A DNA stretch of 64,000 bases from the NCBI RefSeq assembly GCF_014858725.1, contig NZ_AQGV01000011.1:62001-126000 (forward strand). Reading direction: 5' to 3'. Every line of letters begins with the position of its first letter. The first letter of the stretch is position 1. Positions 46,416-56,294 of this stretch are shown here, piece by piece. A program made the position numbers and the translations under genes. A model generated the notes under the pieces. That model saw only the letters and a program-made list of their open reading frames with translations, was not told the origin of the DNA and did no database searches. The DNA comes from Pseudoalteromonas aurantia 208 (GTDB taxonomy: Bacteria > Pseudomonadota > Gammaproteobacteria > Enterobacterales > Alteromonadaceae).

Positions 46416-46966
46416 TCTACATTCATGGCTTTAATAGTTCAGAATTATCATTTAAAGCCCTGCAATTTGGTGAGTGGTTTGCGTCGCAAGGGTATTCGTG
46501 TGAGTATTTAACACCTAGGTTGAGCTTTGACCCACGTATAGCCATATCACAGCTAGTTGCATTAATTGAACCAGATACGGTACTAATAGGCAGTTCTTTA
46601 GGTGGATATTATGCGACATATTTATCACAATTGTATGGTTTAAAAGCAGTTGTGATTAATCCAGCGGTTAAACCTTTTGATTTATTAGCGGATTATTTAG
46701 GAGCACAGTATAATCCCTACCAAAAGGTACATTATGAATTAACGTTAGATCATGTAGAGGCTTTAAAGCAACTACATTACGCAACGTTAGTGCACCCTCA
46801 GTTGGTGATGTTGTTGCAGCAAATGGGAGATGAAGTATTACCTTATCAGCAAGCTGTGCGGTATTTTATGGCATGTGAACAACGTATCGAGTTTGCTGGA
46901 GATCATAGCTTTATGGCTTTTCAGCGCTATTTTGACACCATAGTCAATTTTTTAGAAATCACATAA
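46400..46966 (+). CDS. yqiA: Alpha/beta-hydrolase esterase YqiA
   Basis: This small cytoplasmic esterase of the UPF0227 type has 188 residues. The start IYIHGFNSSELSFKA gives the oxyanion region, the nucleophile Ser is in LIGSSLGGYYATYL, and the end AGDHSFMAFQRY contains the catalytic His. Natural substrates are not established. It lies between cpdA and parE as in E. coli and is 32 bases from parE. Confidence 0.9.
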   Translation: MARRVIYIHGFNSSELSFKALQFGEWFASQGYSCEYLTPRLSFDPRIAISQLVALIEPDTVLIGSSLGGYYATYLSQLYGLKAVVINPAVKPFDLLADYLGAQYNPYQKVHYELTLDHVEALKQLHYATLVHPQLVMLLQQMGDEVLPYQQAVRYFMACEQRIEFAGDHSFMAFQRYFDTIVNFLEIT

Positions 46967-46998
46967 AACTGAACGAATTTAATAAAAAGAATCCATTT

Positions 46999-48894
46999 AT
47001 GAGCGAGCAAAACTATAACGCAGAAGCGATTGAGGTTTTAAATGGTTTAGAGCCAGTTAAACGCCGACCTGGGATGTATACGGATACCACTCGACCAAAC
47101 CATTTGGGACAGGAGGTTATCGATAACAGTGTTGATGAAGCTCTTGCGGGTCATGCGACAAAAATAGATGTTATTTTACATGAAGATAACTCTTTAGAAG
47201 TGTGTGATGATGGTCGTGGTATGCCGGTTGATATTCATCCAGAAGAAGGCTTACCTGGGGTTGAGTTAATTTTAACCAAATTGCATGCTGGTGGTAAATT
47301 TTCAAATAAAAACTACCAGTTTTCAGGCGGTCTACATGGCGTGGGTATTTCCGTTGTGAATGCTTTATCGACGCGTGTACAAATCACCGTAAAAAGAGAA
47401 GGTCAAGTACATGAAATGGCATTCGAAAGTGGTGACAAAGTACAAGATTTAGAAGTGACAGGTACTGTCGGAAAACGTAATACTGGTACCTCGGTGCACT
47501 TTTGGCCCGACGCCAGTTATTTCGATTCAGCAAATTTCTCGTTATCCAAGCTTAATCATATCCTCAAAGCAAAAGCGGTACTGTGTCCAGGTTTAAAAAT
47601 TCGTTTTATTAATAAACAAACCAAAGAGACACAAGAGTGGCACTATGAAGCAGGCCTAGAAGATTACTTAAAAGACAGTGCCGCAGGCTTTGAAGTTTTA
47701 CCGAAAAGCCCTTTTATAGGGAATTTTAGTGGTTCAACAGAAGGGGTCGAATGGGCATTGCATTGGTTACCTGAGGGGGGGGAGTCGATCACAGAGAGTT
47801 ATGTTAACTTGATCCCTACTGCTCAAGGTGGCACACATGTCAATGGTTTGCGTCAAGGGTTACTTGAAGCAATGCGCGAGTTTTGTGAGTTTCGAAACTT
47901 GTTGCCAAGAGGGGTTAAATTAACACCTGATGATATTTGGGATAGGTGTAGCTATGTGTTGTCTGCAAAAATGCAAGATCCACAATTTGCGGGGCAAACA
48001 AAAGAAAAACTGTCGTCACGTTCTTGCGCCACATTCATTTCGGGTATTGTGAAAGACGCGTTTAGCTTATGGCTAAATGAACATACTGATACGGCCGAAT
48101 TGCTTGCTGAATTGTGTATTAGCAACGCGCAAAAGCGTATGCGTGCCGCGAAAAAGGTGGTTCGTAAAAAAGTTACGTCAGGGCCTGCCCTACCAGGTAA
48201 GTTGACGGATTGTTCAGGAACAGAAACAGAGCGTTCAGAATTATTTTTAGTAGAAGGTGACTCTGCTGGTGGCTCAGCAAAGCAAGCCAGAGATCGTGAA
48301 TTTCAAGCGATAATGCCACTTCGAGGTAAAATTTTAAATACATGGGAAGTGGAGTCAGGCCAAATATTGGCATCTCAAGAAGTACACGATATTTCGGTTG
48401 CCTTGGGCATAGACCCTGACTCAGATGATTTATCTGGTCTGCGATATGGCAAAATATGTATTCTCGCGGATGCTGACTCTGATGGATTACACATCGCGAC
48501 TTTGTTATGTGCATTGTTTGTACGTCATTTTCAAAACCTAGTTAATAAAGGGCATGTATACGTTGCTATGCCGCCATTATTTCGAATTGATGTCGGCAAA
48601 GATGTATTTTATGCACTAGATGAAGATGAGAAAAAAGGCGTATTAGCGCGGATTGAGGCAGAGAAAAAACGTGGCAAAGTGAATGTTCAGCGATTTAAAG
48701 GATTGGGTGAAATGAACCCGCTTCAACTACGAGAAACCACCATGGATCCTAATACCCGTCGTTTGGTGCAATTGACACTGGATGAACCAGAGCACACGAT
48801 GGAAATGATGGATATGTTGTTGGCTAAAAAGCGCTCAGGGGATCGTAAAGTTTGGTTAGAAAATCATGGCGATAAAGCCGAGTTTGACGCTTAA
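46999..48894 (+). CDS. parE: DNA topoisomerase IV subunit B
   Basis: ParE is the ATPase subunit of topoisomerase IV, which decatenates daughter chromosomes. The 631 residues contain the GHKL ATPase (EVIDNSVDEALAGHA; DDGRGMPVDIHPEEG; the lid region GGLHGVGISVVNAL), a transducer domain, and a Toprim domain with LVEGDSAGGSA and the acidic DADSDG. Length matches E. coli (630). It is followed after nine bases by the sugar-dehydrogenase-like gene. Confidence 0.96.
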   Translation: MSEQNYNAEAIEVLNGLEPVKRRPGMYTDTTRPNHLGQEVIDNSVDEALAGHATKIDVILHEDNSLEVCDDGRGMPVDIHPEEGLPGVELILTKLHAGGKFSNKNYQFSGGLHGVGISVVNALSTRVQITVKREGQVHEMAFESGDKVQDLEVTGTVGKRNTGTSVHFWPDASYFDSANFSLSKLNHILKAKAVLCPGLKIRFINKQTKETQEWHYEAGLEDYLKDSAAGFEVLPKSPFIGNFSGSTEGVEWALHWLPEGGESITESYVNLIPTAQGGTHVNGLRQGLLEAMREFCEFRNLLPRGVKLTPDDIWDRCSYVLSAKMQDPQFAGQTKEKLSSRSCATFISGIVKDAFSLWLNEHTDTAELLAELCISNAQKRMRAAKKVVRKKVTSGPALPGKLTDCSGTETERSELFLVEGDSAGGSAKQARDREFQAIMPLRGKILNTWEVESGQILASQEVHDISVALGIDPDSDDLSGLRYGKICILADADSDGLHIATLLCALFVRHFQNLVNKGHVYVAMPPLFRIDVGKDVFYALDEDEKKGVLARIEAEKKRGKVNVQRFKGLGEMNPLQLRETTMDPNTRRLVQLTLDEPEHTMEMMDMLLAKKRSGDRKVWLENHGDKAEFDA

Positions 48895-48903
48895 GGTGGT
48901 TAT

Positions 48904-50010
48904 ATGAAACACATATTGATACTGCTAAGCTGTCTTTTAGCACCTTTAAGTTCTGCACAAATATTAGACAAACTATCACTGCCGAGTGGTTATGAAATTA
49001 GCTACTTCGCACAAGATGTTGATAATGCTAGGCAAATGGCTGTGTCAGCCAATGGCATCGTATATGTCGGCTCGAGAAAAGCAGGCAAAGTGCACGCATT
49101 AATTGATGATAATAAAGATGGCATAGCAGATCGTAAAATTGTTTTAGCTGAAAAGCTAAATATGCCATCTGGATTGGCAATGAAAAATGGCAATTTATTT
49201 GTGGCTGAGGTTAGTCGAGTTATTCGCTTCTCTGATATTGATCTGCAATTAAAGCGCCAAGCGAAGTCGTTTGATTATGATGTGGTGTTTGACGATTTGC
49301 CAGACAAACGGCACCATGGCTGGAAGTTTATTCGTTTTGCCAATAATGGTGAATTGCTTATTCCGGTTGGTGTGGCGTGTAATATTTGTGAGGAAGACCC
49401 CAAATTTGGTCGAATTTTTTCTCTGAATTTAACCACCAAGAAACTGACCACGGTTGCCCAAGGTGTTCGAAATTCAGTGGGTTTTGATACAAATCCAAAA
49501 ACGGGCAATTTGTGGTTTAGCGACAATGGCCGAGACATGATGGGAGATGATATACCTCCCGATGAAATCAATCGAGTGAGTAAGCCACAAGAGCATTTTG
49601 GTTTTCCATTCGTTCACGGTGGCAGTGTACTTGATCCTGAGTATGCAAAAAACAAAACTTTAATGGATTTTCAGCACTTTAGCGCGCCAAAACTTGCATT
49701 GCAAGCACATGTAGCGCCGTTAGGGTTGCACTTTTATCGCGGTACACACTTTCCTGAAGAGCGGCATAACACTTTGCTTGTTGCAGAACATGGTTCGTGG
49801 AATCGTAGCAAAAAAGTTGGCTATCGTGTGATGATGGCGACAATTAAAGGCGGTGAAGTCACCGCTTATGAGCCGCTGGTAAGTGGTTTTTTATCTAAAG
49901 AGCAAACCTTAGGTCGTCCGGTTGCATTTGCTGAATTGGCAGATGGTACTTTGTTGGTATCGGATGATTATGCGAATGCGATTTACCGTATTCGCTATAA
50001 CAATAAATAG
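48904..50010 (+). CDS. Exported PQQ-type sugar dehydrogenase-like beta-propeller
   Basis: This 368-residue protein has a signal peptide (about residues 1-18, cleavage after SSA) and beta-propeller repeats ([65 protein letters not shown], all cited in part). It resembles soluble aldose/sorbosone dehydrogenases that use PQQ, but two Cys (CNICEE) and no PQQ biosynthesis genes nearby leave activity open. It sits nine bases after parE and eight before parC, so it must be co-transcribed with them. Confidence 0.75.
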   Translation: MKHILILLSCLLAPLSSAQILDKLSLPSGYEISYFAQDVDNARQMAVSANGIVYVGSRKAGKVHALIDDNKDGIADRKIVLAEKLNMPSGLAMKNGNLFVAEVSRVIRFSDIDLQLKRQAKSFDYDVVFDDLPDKRHHGWKFIRFANNGELLIPVGVACNICEEDPKFGRIFSLNLTTKKLTTVAQGVRNSVGFDTNPKTGNLWFSDNGRDMMGDDIPPDEINRVSKPQEHFGFPFVHGGSVLDPEYAKNKTLMDFQHFSAPKLALQAHVAPLGLHFYRGTHFPEERHNTLLVAEHGSWNRSKKVGYRVMMATIKGGEVTAYEPLVSGFLSKEQTLGRPVAFAELADGTLLVSDDYANAIYRIRYNNK

Positions 50011-50018
50011 GGTGTTAC

Positions 50019-52325
50019 ATGACTGATCCTCAAGCCTTGTCGTTACAAGGCATTGAACAACAGACTATGGGGCGTTTTACTGAAGACGCTTACCTTAACT
50101 ACTCCATGTACGTGATCATGGACCGCGCATTGCCACATATTGGCGATGGATTGAAACCTGTACAGCGACGTATTATTTATGCAATGAGCGAGCTTGGCCT
50201 TTCGGCGTCGGCGAAATATAAAAAGTCTGCGCGTACGGTTGGTGACGTATTGGGTAAGTATCACCCTCACGGGGATAGTGCATGTTATGAAGCCATGGTT
50301 TTAATGGCGCAACCTTTTTCTTATCGTTACCCCCTCGTCGATGGGCAAGGTAACTGGGGGGCTGCTGACGATCCTAAATCATTTGCGGCAATGCGTTACA
50401 CCGAAGCTAAACTCTCTAAATTTGCAGAAGTTTTATTAAAAGAGCTGGGGCAGGGGACTGTTGATTGGACACCAAACTTTGACGGTACAATGGATGAACC
50501 TAAGGTACTACCAGCACGGTTACCGCATATTTTGTTAAATGGGGTGACGGGTATCGCGGTTGGTATGGCAACAGATATTCCACCACATAATGTAAAAGAA
50601 CTCGCAGCTGCAAGTTGTTTATTGTTAGATAAACCTAAAACGACGTTAGATGAATTATTGGATGTGGTTCACGCGCCTGATTATCCAACAGATGCAGAAA
50701 TTATTACACCGAAAGCCGATATCAAAAAGATTTATACAACGGGCCGTGGCTCGATAAAAATGCGTGCAGTGTACACTGAAGAGCAAGGTGAAATCGTCAT
50801 TACTGCATTACCTCACCAATGTTCGGGTGGTAAAGTTTTAGAGCAAATTGCAGCGCAAATGACGGCGAAAAAACTGCCTATGGTGGCTGATTTACGTGAT
50901 GAATCTGATCATGAAAATCCAACACGCATCGTCATTGTACCCCGTTCAAACAGGATCAAATTTGAACCCTTAATGGCACACTTGTTTGCGACTACGGATC
51001 TTGAGAAAAGTTACCGTGTTAACTTGAATATGATTGGACTTGACGGTCGCCCACAGGTAAAGGACTTACGTCAGATTTTATCTGAGTGGTTGATTTTCCG
51101 TCGTGATACGGTAAGGCGCCGTTTACAGCACCGATTAGATAAGGTTTTAGCTCGACTACATATTTTAGAAGGCTTAATGACCGCCTTTTTGAATATCGAT
51201 GAAGTAATTGAAATCATTCGTACCGAGGAAAAACCAAAAGTAGAACTGATGTCGCGATTTGCGTTATCCGATCGTCAAGCTGAGGCTATACTCGACCTTA
51301 AATTACGTCATTTGGCTAAGCTAGAAGAAGTAAAGATTCGTGGTGAGCAAGATGAGTTATCTATAGAGCGAGATAAACTTGAATTGACGCTAGGCTCTGA
51401 GCGCCGTATGTCAACTTTAATGAAAAAGGAAATTCAAGAGGCTGCTGAATTGTATGGAGATGAGCGTCGTTCTCCAGTCATTGAACGTGGAGAATCTAAA
51501 GCGCTCAGTGAAAAGGATTTAATTCCATCAGAAGCCGTGACAGTGGTTTTATCTGAAAAAGGGTGGGCACGAGTTGCCAAAGGTCATGATATTGATGCGC
51601 AAGGGCTAAATTACCGCTCTGGGGATGCGTATAAAGGCGCTGCGAAAGGAAAAAGCAATCAACCAGCCGTTTTTTTAGATACATCAGGTCGCGCATTTGC
51701 GACAGATGCTCACAGTTTACCCTCTGCGCGTAGCCAAGGTGAGCCGATGACAGGTCGTTTTAATCTGGCATCAGGATGTAATTTTGAACATGTTCTCATG
51801 GGCGAAGAAAATACCTTGCTCTTGATGGCAACGGATGGTGGTTATGGCTTTATTACTGAATTTAGTGATTTGATCAGTAAAAATAAAAACGGCAAAGCCC
51901 TTGTGAGCGTGCCAAAAGGTGCTGAGTTAATTGCCCCAATTGAAGTGCATGATGTTGCTTCTGATATGTGTATGGCCATTTCAAATGAAGGTCGAATGTT
52001 GTTGTTCCCACTACGTGACTTACCTAAGTTGACCAAAGGAAAAGGAAATAAGATCATTTCAATACCAAGTGCAAAAGTACAGGCCCGAGAAGAGTTTGTG
52101 AAGGTTTTAGCATGTGTACCTGAAGGTTGTGCAGTCACTTTACATGCAGGAAAGCGCAAATTGACATTGAAGCCGAGTGATTTAGAGCATTATTACGGTG
52201 AACGTGGAAGACGTGGAAATAAGTTACCTCGAGGGTTGCAGCGAGTGGATGAATTTGAAATAGAAATCCCTAGCTTAGAAAGTAAGGGAGGCTTAGAGGA
52301 AGAAAATGACGGGACAGCCTCATAG
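50019..52325 (+). CDS. parC: DNA topoisomerase IV subunit A
   Basis: ParC is the DNA-cleaving subunit of topoisomerase IV. The 768-residue product has the winged-helix domain with the quinolone-resistance region ([12 protein letters not shown]) and the active-site Tyr127 in [10 protein letters not shown], a tower and coiled-coil segment ([12 protein letters not shown]), and a C-terminal beta-pinwheel from about residue 495. The quinolone region has Asp-Ser as in wild-type enzymes. A strong terminator ends the unit. Confidence 0.96.
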   Translation: MTDPQALSLQGIEQQTMGRFTEDAYLNYSMYVIMDRALPHIGDGLKPVQRRIIYAMSELGLSASAKYKKSARTVGDVLGKYHPHGDSACYEAMVLMAQPFSYRYPLVDGQGNWGAADDPKSFAAMRYTEAKLSKFAEVLLKELGQGTVDWTPNFDGTMDEPKVLPARLPHILLNGVTGIAVGMATDIPPHNVKELAAASCLLLDKPKTTLDELLDVVHAPDYPTDAEIITPKADIKKIYTTGRGSIKMRAVYTEEQGEIVITALPHQCSGGKVLEQIAAQMTAKKLPMVADLRDESDHENPTRIVIVPRSNRIKFEPLMAHLFATTDLEKSYRVNLNMIGLDGRPQVKDLRQILSEWLIFRRDTVRRRLQHRLDKVLARLHILEGLMTAFLNIDEVIEIIRTEEKPKVELMSRFALSDRQAEAILDLKLRHLAKLEEVKIRGEQDELSIERDKLELTLGSERRMSTLMKKEIQEAAELYGDERRSPVIERGESKALSEKDLIPSEAVTVVLSEKGWARVAKGHDIDAQGLNYRSGDAYKGAAKGKSNQPAVFLDTSGRAFATDAHSLPSARSQGEPMTGRFNLASGCNFEHVLMGEENTLLLMATDGGYGFITEFSDLISKNKNGKALVSVPKGAELIAPIEVHDVASDMCMAISNEGRMLLFPLRDLPKLTKGKGNKIISIPSAKVQAREEFVKVLACVPEGCAVTLHAGKRKLTLKPSDLEHYYGERGRRGNKLPRGLQRVDEFEIEIPSLESKGGLEEENDGTAS

Positions 52326-52346
52326 TACTTAATTTATTTGACTATA

Positions 52347-52375
52347 AAAACGGCCCATTGTGATGGGCCGTTTTT
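52347..52375 (+). terminator. Terminator after parC
   Basis: AAACGGCCCAT-TGTG-ATGGGCCGTTT followed by T5, about 22 bases after the stop. Confidence 0.93.
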
Positions 52376-52629
52376 AGTTAAATAACCTAAACTTTGGACA
52401 ATGGATACGCAAAAATAATTGCTTGTGAGTTCAGCGCGGCAATATCCAGAAGAAACCGCACTGAAACATTTTACTCAGGGCAAGTAGACTGTAATTCTCT
52501 GTAATACGCATTGTCGACATTGTGAACTATCTTGTAAGACGATTTGATTCGTTTTTATAGCTAGGATGCACAATGTTACAACCGCAGCATTGGTGCATCT
52601 CGCCACATTGTTTTTAAAGGAGCAAACCA
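52376..52629 (+). promoter_or_regulatory. Gene-free region upstream of the amine oxidase gene with inverted repeat
   Basis: No gene is visible here. The main structure is an inverted repeat at 52565-52599: GATGCACAATG and CATTGGTGCATC, which pair with a one-base bulge around a 12-base loop, 30 bases before the oxidase start. It could be an operator or a leader hairpin. A good ribosome binding site AAAGGAG follows at about 52616. Confidence 0.45.
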
Positions 52630-54537
52630 ATGGCAGAACATCAATCTAGAGCACAATTTCATCAAAACAACCCCCAAGCTAAAGCGCATGCTGCGTTAGA
52701 TGACGCGACTAACCTGCAATTAAAATTAACGCCTGGCCCTGTAAAACTCTCGGCACATAAGTATCAAGGCAAAACTGCTGTGATAATAGGCGCTGGGGTA
52801 TCGGGGCTAACGACGGCATATGAGTTATTAGCGCAAAAAACAGGGATGGATGTGGTGGTGCTCGAAGCACAAAATCGCACTGGTGGACGCTGTTTAAGTT
52901 TACGTACTGGCGATACGTTGACAGAAGATGTAAATAGCGACTTGTTTAATTCCACCCCAGGTCAAACACAAATGGTCCATTTTGAACAACCAAAAGGCGA
53001 CAGTCGCCCGTATTTAAATGCAGGTCCAGGCCGTATTCCATCAGGCCATAAACGTTTACTTTCGTATTTGAAAGAGTTTGGCGTCGATGTTGAAGTGTAT
53101 GTAATGAATAGTGAATCAAATTTAGTACAGATGAAAGATAGTTTTGCAGGTTTGCCATTGGTATATAGGCGCTTAGATCATAATACACGCGGCTGGTTGG
53201 CCCAGATGGTTTATGAAAATGCTCATAGTTTAATTAAAGCGACAGAATGTGGTGTTGCCGCCGAAAAGGTGGATGAACGTGCTGGGCAGTTACAAGATCT
53301 GATGATTTCGTTTGGGGAGTTGGTGCCATCTGGTGAATATAAAGGCAAGTATCAAGTAACGGCAGGAGAGAATGGCATGGAAAATGGGCGTTCTCGAGCC
53401 GGTTATACAGTATTGCCGGGCGTCGAGGCCGGTCGAACCGCAGAGCCGTTAAGTTTTGACTCGCTGCTTGAATCAAATTTTTGGGCAGAAACTAAATTTT
53501 ATCAACCAGCTGACTTTTTATGGCAAAACACGCTATTTCAGCCTGTTGGAGGTATGGATCAAGTGCAACATGCTTTTGCACGAGAAGTGAGCCGTTTAGG
53601 GGGCAATATTCAGTTAAATAGTCCTGTAAAATGTATTCAATGGGATGAGAGCCGGCAACAGTTTGATATATCAGTAAGTAAAATGGGCACTGAAGCGGTT
53701 GAGCACATTTATGCTGATTATTGTTTTAGCAACATGGCCATGCCATTTTTGAGCAAGATATTGGATGACGACTTACAAAGTTTAGATACTGAGACTGGAT
53801 TAGATAAAAGCTTCAAACAGGCATTGCATGCGGTTTATCAATCACAATTCAATGTGCCAACCCAAGGGTACGCCGCGAAGTTTTTGGCCTGCACAACCAA
53901 AGTAGGGTGGCAAGCTGATAGGTCGCTATGGCAAGGATCGAGTGTTGAAGTTCGTCACGATAATATCAGTAATGAAGATATATTGACGGTACCCGACTCT
54001 GAAGTCGGTGTAGTCCCTATTTTTGGCGGGATTTCATGGACAAACGATGAAATAACACAAATTTGGTATCCATCAACGGCCTATCATGATCAAAAAGGGG
54101 TATTGACTGGTGCCTACAACTTTTCAAAGGTGGCATTTGATTGGGGTTGTTTGTCGGTTCAAGAGCGCTTGGACAAAGCAAAGGCTGGTGCGACGCTATT
54201 CGGAGATGCCTTTGGGCATGGCTTGGAGCACGGTGTAGCCATTGCGTGGCAAAATATGCCATATATCAAAGGGGGCTGGGCACAATGGCATGTGGTGGGT
54301 GACCAGGCTGTTACGCATTTCAATGCATTGACGCAAGGGAGTGGAATTAATTCAGCTGCAGGTAAAAGTGCACCAAACTTCTTCGTTATTGGTGATCAGC
54401 TGTCATCACTGCCTGGTTGGCAAGAGGGGGCAATTGCGGCTGCATTGAATGCTGTGAGTCGTATGGAACGCCCCGATTTGGCTATTCCTCATCTATCATA
54501 TTTGCCAGATACACGTTTAATGGTAGAAGGCATCTAA
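52630..54537 (+). CDS. Flavin amine oxidase, L-amino-acid oxidase-like
   Basis: This 635-residue FAD enzyme has the dinucleotide fold near residue 52 (VIIGAGVSGLTTAYELL), the RGG motif as EAQNRTGGRC, and the C-terminal FAD contact in FVIGDQLSSLPGWQEGAIAAA. The layout matches bacterial L-amino-acid oxidases of the monoamine oxidase family, which make H2O2, ammonia and keto acid. Such enzymes are known antibacterial factors in marine Pseudoalteromonas, but substrate and export cannot be read here, and there is no clear signal peptide. The upstream leader contains a hairpin, and a hairpin follows the gene. Confidence 0.8.
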   Translation: MAEHQSRAQFHQNNPQAKAHAALDDATNLQLKLTPGPVKLSAHKYQGKTAVIIGAGVSGLTTAYELLAQKTGMDVVVLEAQNRTGGRCLSLRTGDTLTEDVNSDLFNSTPGQTQMVHFEQPKGDSRPYLNAGPGRIPSGHKRLLSYLKEFGVDVEVYVMNSESNLVQMKDSFAGLPLVYRRLDHNTRGWLAQMVYENAHSLIKATECGVAAEKVDERAGQLQDLMISFGELVPSGEYKGKYQVTAGENGMENGRSRAGYTVLPGVEAGRTAEPLSFDSLLESNFWAETKFYQPADFLWQNTLFQPVGGMDQVQHAFAREVSRLGGNIQLNSPVKCIQWDESRQQFDISVSKMGTEAVEHIYADYCFSNMAMPFLSKILDDDLQSLDTETGLDKSFKQALHAVYQSQFNVPTQGYAAKFLACTTKVGWQADRSLWQGSSVEVRHDNISNEDILTVPDSEVGVVPIFGGISWTNDEITQIWYPSTAYHDQKGVLTGAYNFSKVAFDWGCLSVQERLDKAKAGATLFGDAFGHGLEHGVAIAWQNMPYIKGGWAQWHVVGDQAVTHFNALTQGSGINSAAGKSAPNFFVIGDQLSSLPGWQEGAIAAALNAVSRMERPDLAIPHLSYLPDTRLMVEGI

Positions 54538-54554
54538 CGAATACCTTTTGACTA

Positions 54555-54586
54555 ATCAAGACTTCGGTGTTCAATGAAGTCTTGAT
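54555..54586 (+). terminator. Hairpin after the amine oxidase gene
   Basis: ATCAAGACTTC and GAAGTCTTGAT form an 11-bp perfect stem with a ten-base loop, 17 bases after the stop. The T-run is weak (ATTTCCCCC). Confidence 0.6.
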
Positions 54587-54785
54587 ATTTCCCCCATTAT
54601 TTTTCTATATTCTTGATGTAGTTCAACCGATTATCAGAAGCTAAAGCATTTTTTATTTATCTGCGCTAAAATTACCGGTTATAACTTATGCCAGTTTTCT
54701 CAGCGAAGTGATCATTTAACTTCAATGTTGTAAAACTAGCTTATCTAAATTGGCGATTAATTCGCATAGTTCCACGGGGTTTGGT

Positions 54786-55346
54786 ATGTCAGATAAGTGC
54801 TATATTACCGCACAACAATTGTTAGAAGATTCTTTTCGTGTTGCAGCACAAGTGTATGAAGATGGGTTTCGCCCAGATTTCATCATTGGTATTTGGCGTG
54901 GCGGCGCTCCAATTGGTATTGCTGTGCAAGAGTATTATGATTATAAAGGCATTGAAACAGATCATATCGCTGTGCGTACATCGTCATATTATGGAATAGG
55001 TAAGCAGTCAAAAGAAATCAAAGTGCACGGCTTACACTATATAATAGAAAATGCGGATGCCGGAGATTCATTGCTGATTGTTGACGATGTATTTGACTCA
55101 GGTCGCAGTATATTTGCGTTAAAAGAGAAACTCAGCGAGCTGATGCGCTTAAACTTACCAAGAGATATCCGAGTTGCGTGCCCGTACTATAAGCCGAAAA
55201 ATACCAAAGTGCCCATGAAGCCAGACTATTACATTCATGAGTCAGATGAATGGCTGGTGTTCCCGCATGAATTATCTGGATTAACCCCAGATGAGATTAT
55301 TGCGGGCAAATCTGATTTAGCTAAAATTCAGGACCTTTTTAAATAA
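54786..55346 (+). CDS. Purine (xanthine/hypoxanthine-type) phosphoribosyltransferase
   Basis: This type I phosphoribosyltransferase has 186 residues. The PRPP-binding loop is LLIVDDVFDSGRSIF, and the N-terminal FIIGIWRGGAPIGI supplies the backbone loop. The rest (HIAVRTSSYYGIGKQSKEIKVHG, quoted in part) resembles hypoxanthine/xanthine transferases of proteobacteria. Which base is used cannot be decided. The start is the ATG at 54786; a TTG further upstream in the same frame is less likely. It stands alone. Confidence 0.82.
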   Translation: MSDKCYITAQQLLEDSFRVAAQVYEDGFRPDFIIGIWRGGAPIGIAVQEYYDYKGIETDHIAVRTSSYYGIGKQSKEIKVHGLHYIIENADAGDSLLIVDDVFDSGRSIFALKEKLSELMRLNLPRDIRVACPYYKPKNTKVPMKPDYYIHESDEWLVFPHELSGLTPDEIIAGKSDLAKIQDLFK

Positions 55347-55358
55347 AGTATGATAAAG

Positions 55359-55385
55359 GTGTACAAAACATACCGTTTTGTACAC
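55359..55385. terminator. Perfect hairpin between two converging genes
   Basis: GTGTACAAAAC-ATACC-GTTTTGTACAC: 11-bp perfect stem, five-base loop, between the phosphoribosyltransferase and the Crp/Fnr gene. No T-run follows on either strand, so it may be a weak terminator or a binding site. Confidence 0.5.
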
Positions 55386-55390
55386 TGAGC

Positions 55391-56047
55391 TTAAATTTGG
55401 GAGAAGCTATCAACAAACTCTTCAAGTAAAGTGATATCCACAGGCTTTAAGCCATCACTGGTACGTACTATTAATCCTTTTTCAACCAGTTCAGACACCA
55501 CGCGTCGATAAGCTCGCTCCGTTGTCGCAAAACGTTCGGCTTCAGCATTGACCGTTGGGTAAGCTCGCAGCATGGTTGGATGGTTGTTTTCGGCACGCAA
55601 TAAACAATCATTAGCAATGTTATAGCTGAGTGGGAGCAGCAATTTATCTAGGTTGATTTTTTGGTTTTCGGTGAATTTTGCGGCAATAGACTGTGCTGTG
55701 TATAAGCTCAACTGGGGTTGATCTAACAATAGCTGGCGCCAATGCTTTAACTCAATCAGGTTGTACTTCACCTCGCTAAGGCAAGTGACTGTATAAATAC
55801 AAGGGTGTTGATTGAGTGCTTCAATTTCACCAATGAGGGTGTTATTACAATCTAATTGTCCGAGTAGGAGACGACGACCGTTACCCACATCATAGCTGAA
55901 TGATACAGTACCACTGCGTACTAAGATTAACTTGCTTAGTGGCTCATCTTGATGAATTAATACGTCTTTTTTACTATGTAAAAATCCGTTACCCGCGAAC
56001 TTTAATAATTGTTCTACAAGATCGGTGGAAAAATGATATTGAAACAT
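55391..56047 (-). CDS. Crp/Fnr-family transcription regulator
   Basis: This 218-residue regulator has an N-terminal cyclic-nucleotide-binding-type beta-roll (KDVLIHQDEPLSKLILVRSG; LLLGQLDCNNTLIGEIEAL, in part) and a C-terminal winged helix-turn-helix (ERFATTERAYRRVVSELVEKGLI, in part). It lacks the Cys set of FNR. The cAMP-contact arginine pattern is not evident, so the effector is unknown. YeiL of E. coli is a possible relative. A 12-bp palindrome GGACAATTGTCC lies 15 bases upstream of the start and may be its own operator. Confidence 0.85.
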   Translation of the reverse strand: MFQYHFSTDLVEQLLKFAGNGFLHSKKDVLIHQDEPLSKLILVRSGTVSFSYDVGNGRRLLLGQLDCNNTLIGEIEALNQHPCIYTVTCLSEVKYNLIELKHWRQLLLDQPQLSLYTAQSIAAKFTENQKINLDKLLLPLSYNIANDCLLRAENNHPTMLRAYPTVNAEAERFATTERAYRRVVSELVEKGLIVRTSDGLKPVDITLLEEFVDSFSQI

Positions 56048-56061
56048 CTAGATGGCTCTTC

Positions 56062-56073
56062 GGACAATTGTCC
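56062..56073. promoter_or_regulatory. Palindrome upstream of the Crp/Fnr gene
   Basis: GGACAATTGTCC is a perfect 12-bp palindrome, 15 bases before the start codon of the regulator. The position suits repression or autoregulation. It does not match the FNR site TTGAT-N4-ATCAA nor the CRP site TGTGA-N6-TCACA. Confidence 0.45.
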
Positions 56074-56120
56074 TATTTATTGGTGATAAATAACGATAGC
56101 ATGAAGTCCTTGATTTCTCG

Positions 56121-56221
56121 CTAACTCACACCAGCGGTTTGCTAAAATGCAAATGCCCCCGTTCCCGTGTTAGAGCTTACTTAGTCCTAATTCTATAAGG
56201 GGTTTGTGAGTTAGTTTTTTT
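56121..56221 (+). ncRNA. Candidate structured RNA ending in a T-run
   Basis: CTAACTCACA (56121-56130) is perfectly complementary to TGTGAGTTAG (56205-56214), which is followed by seven T. Between them, GCCCC near 56156-56160 can pair with GGGG at 56199-56202. A roughly 100-base transcript closed by this stem and ending at the T-run would look like a small RNA. No known family is recognised and no clear promoter is assigned. Confidence 0.35.
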
Positions 56222-56294
56222 ATTCTAGGCTTAATCACACCAGCAATAATTTTGTACAGCTGACTATGCTAACTCAACTAATGGGAGAGAACAA

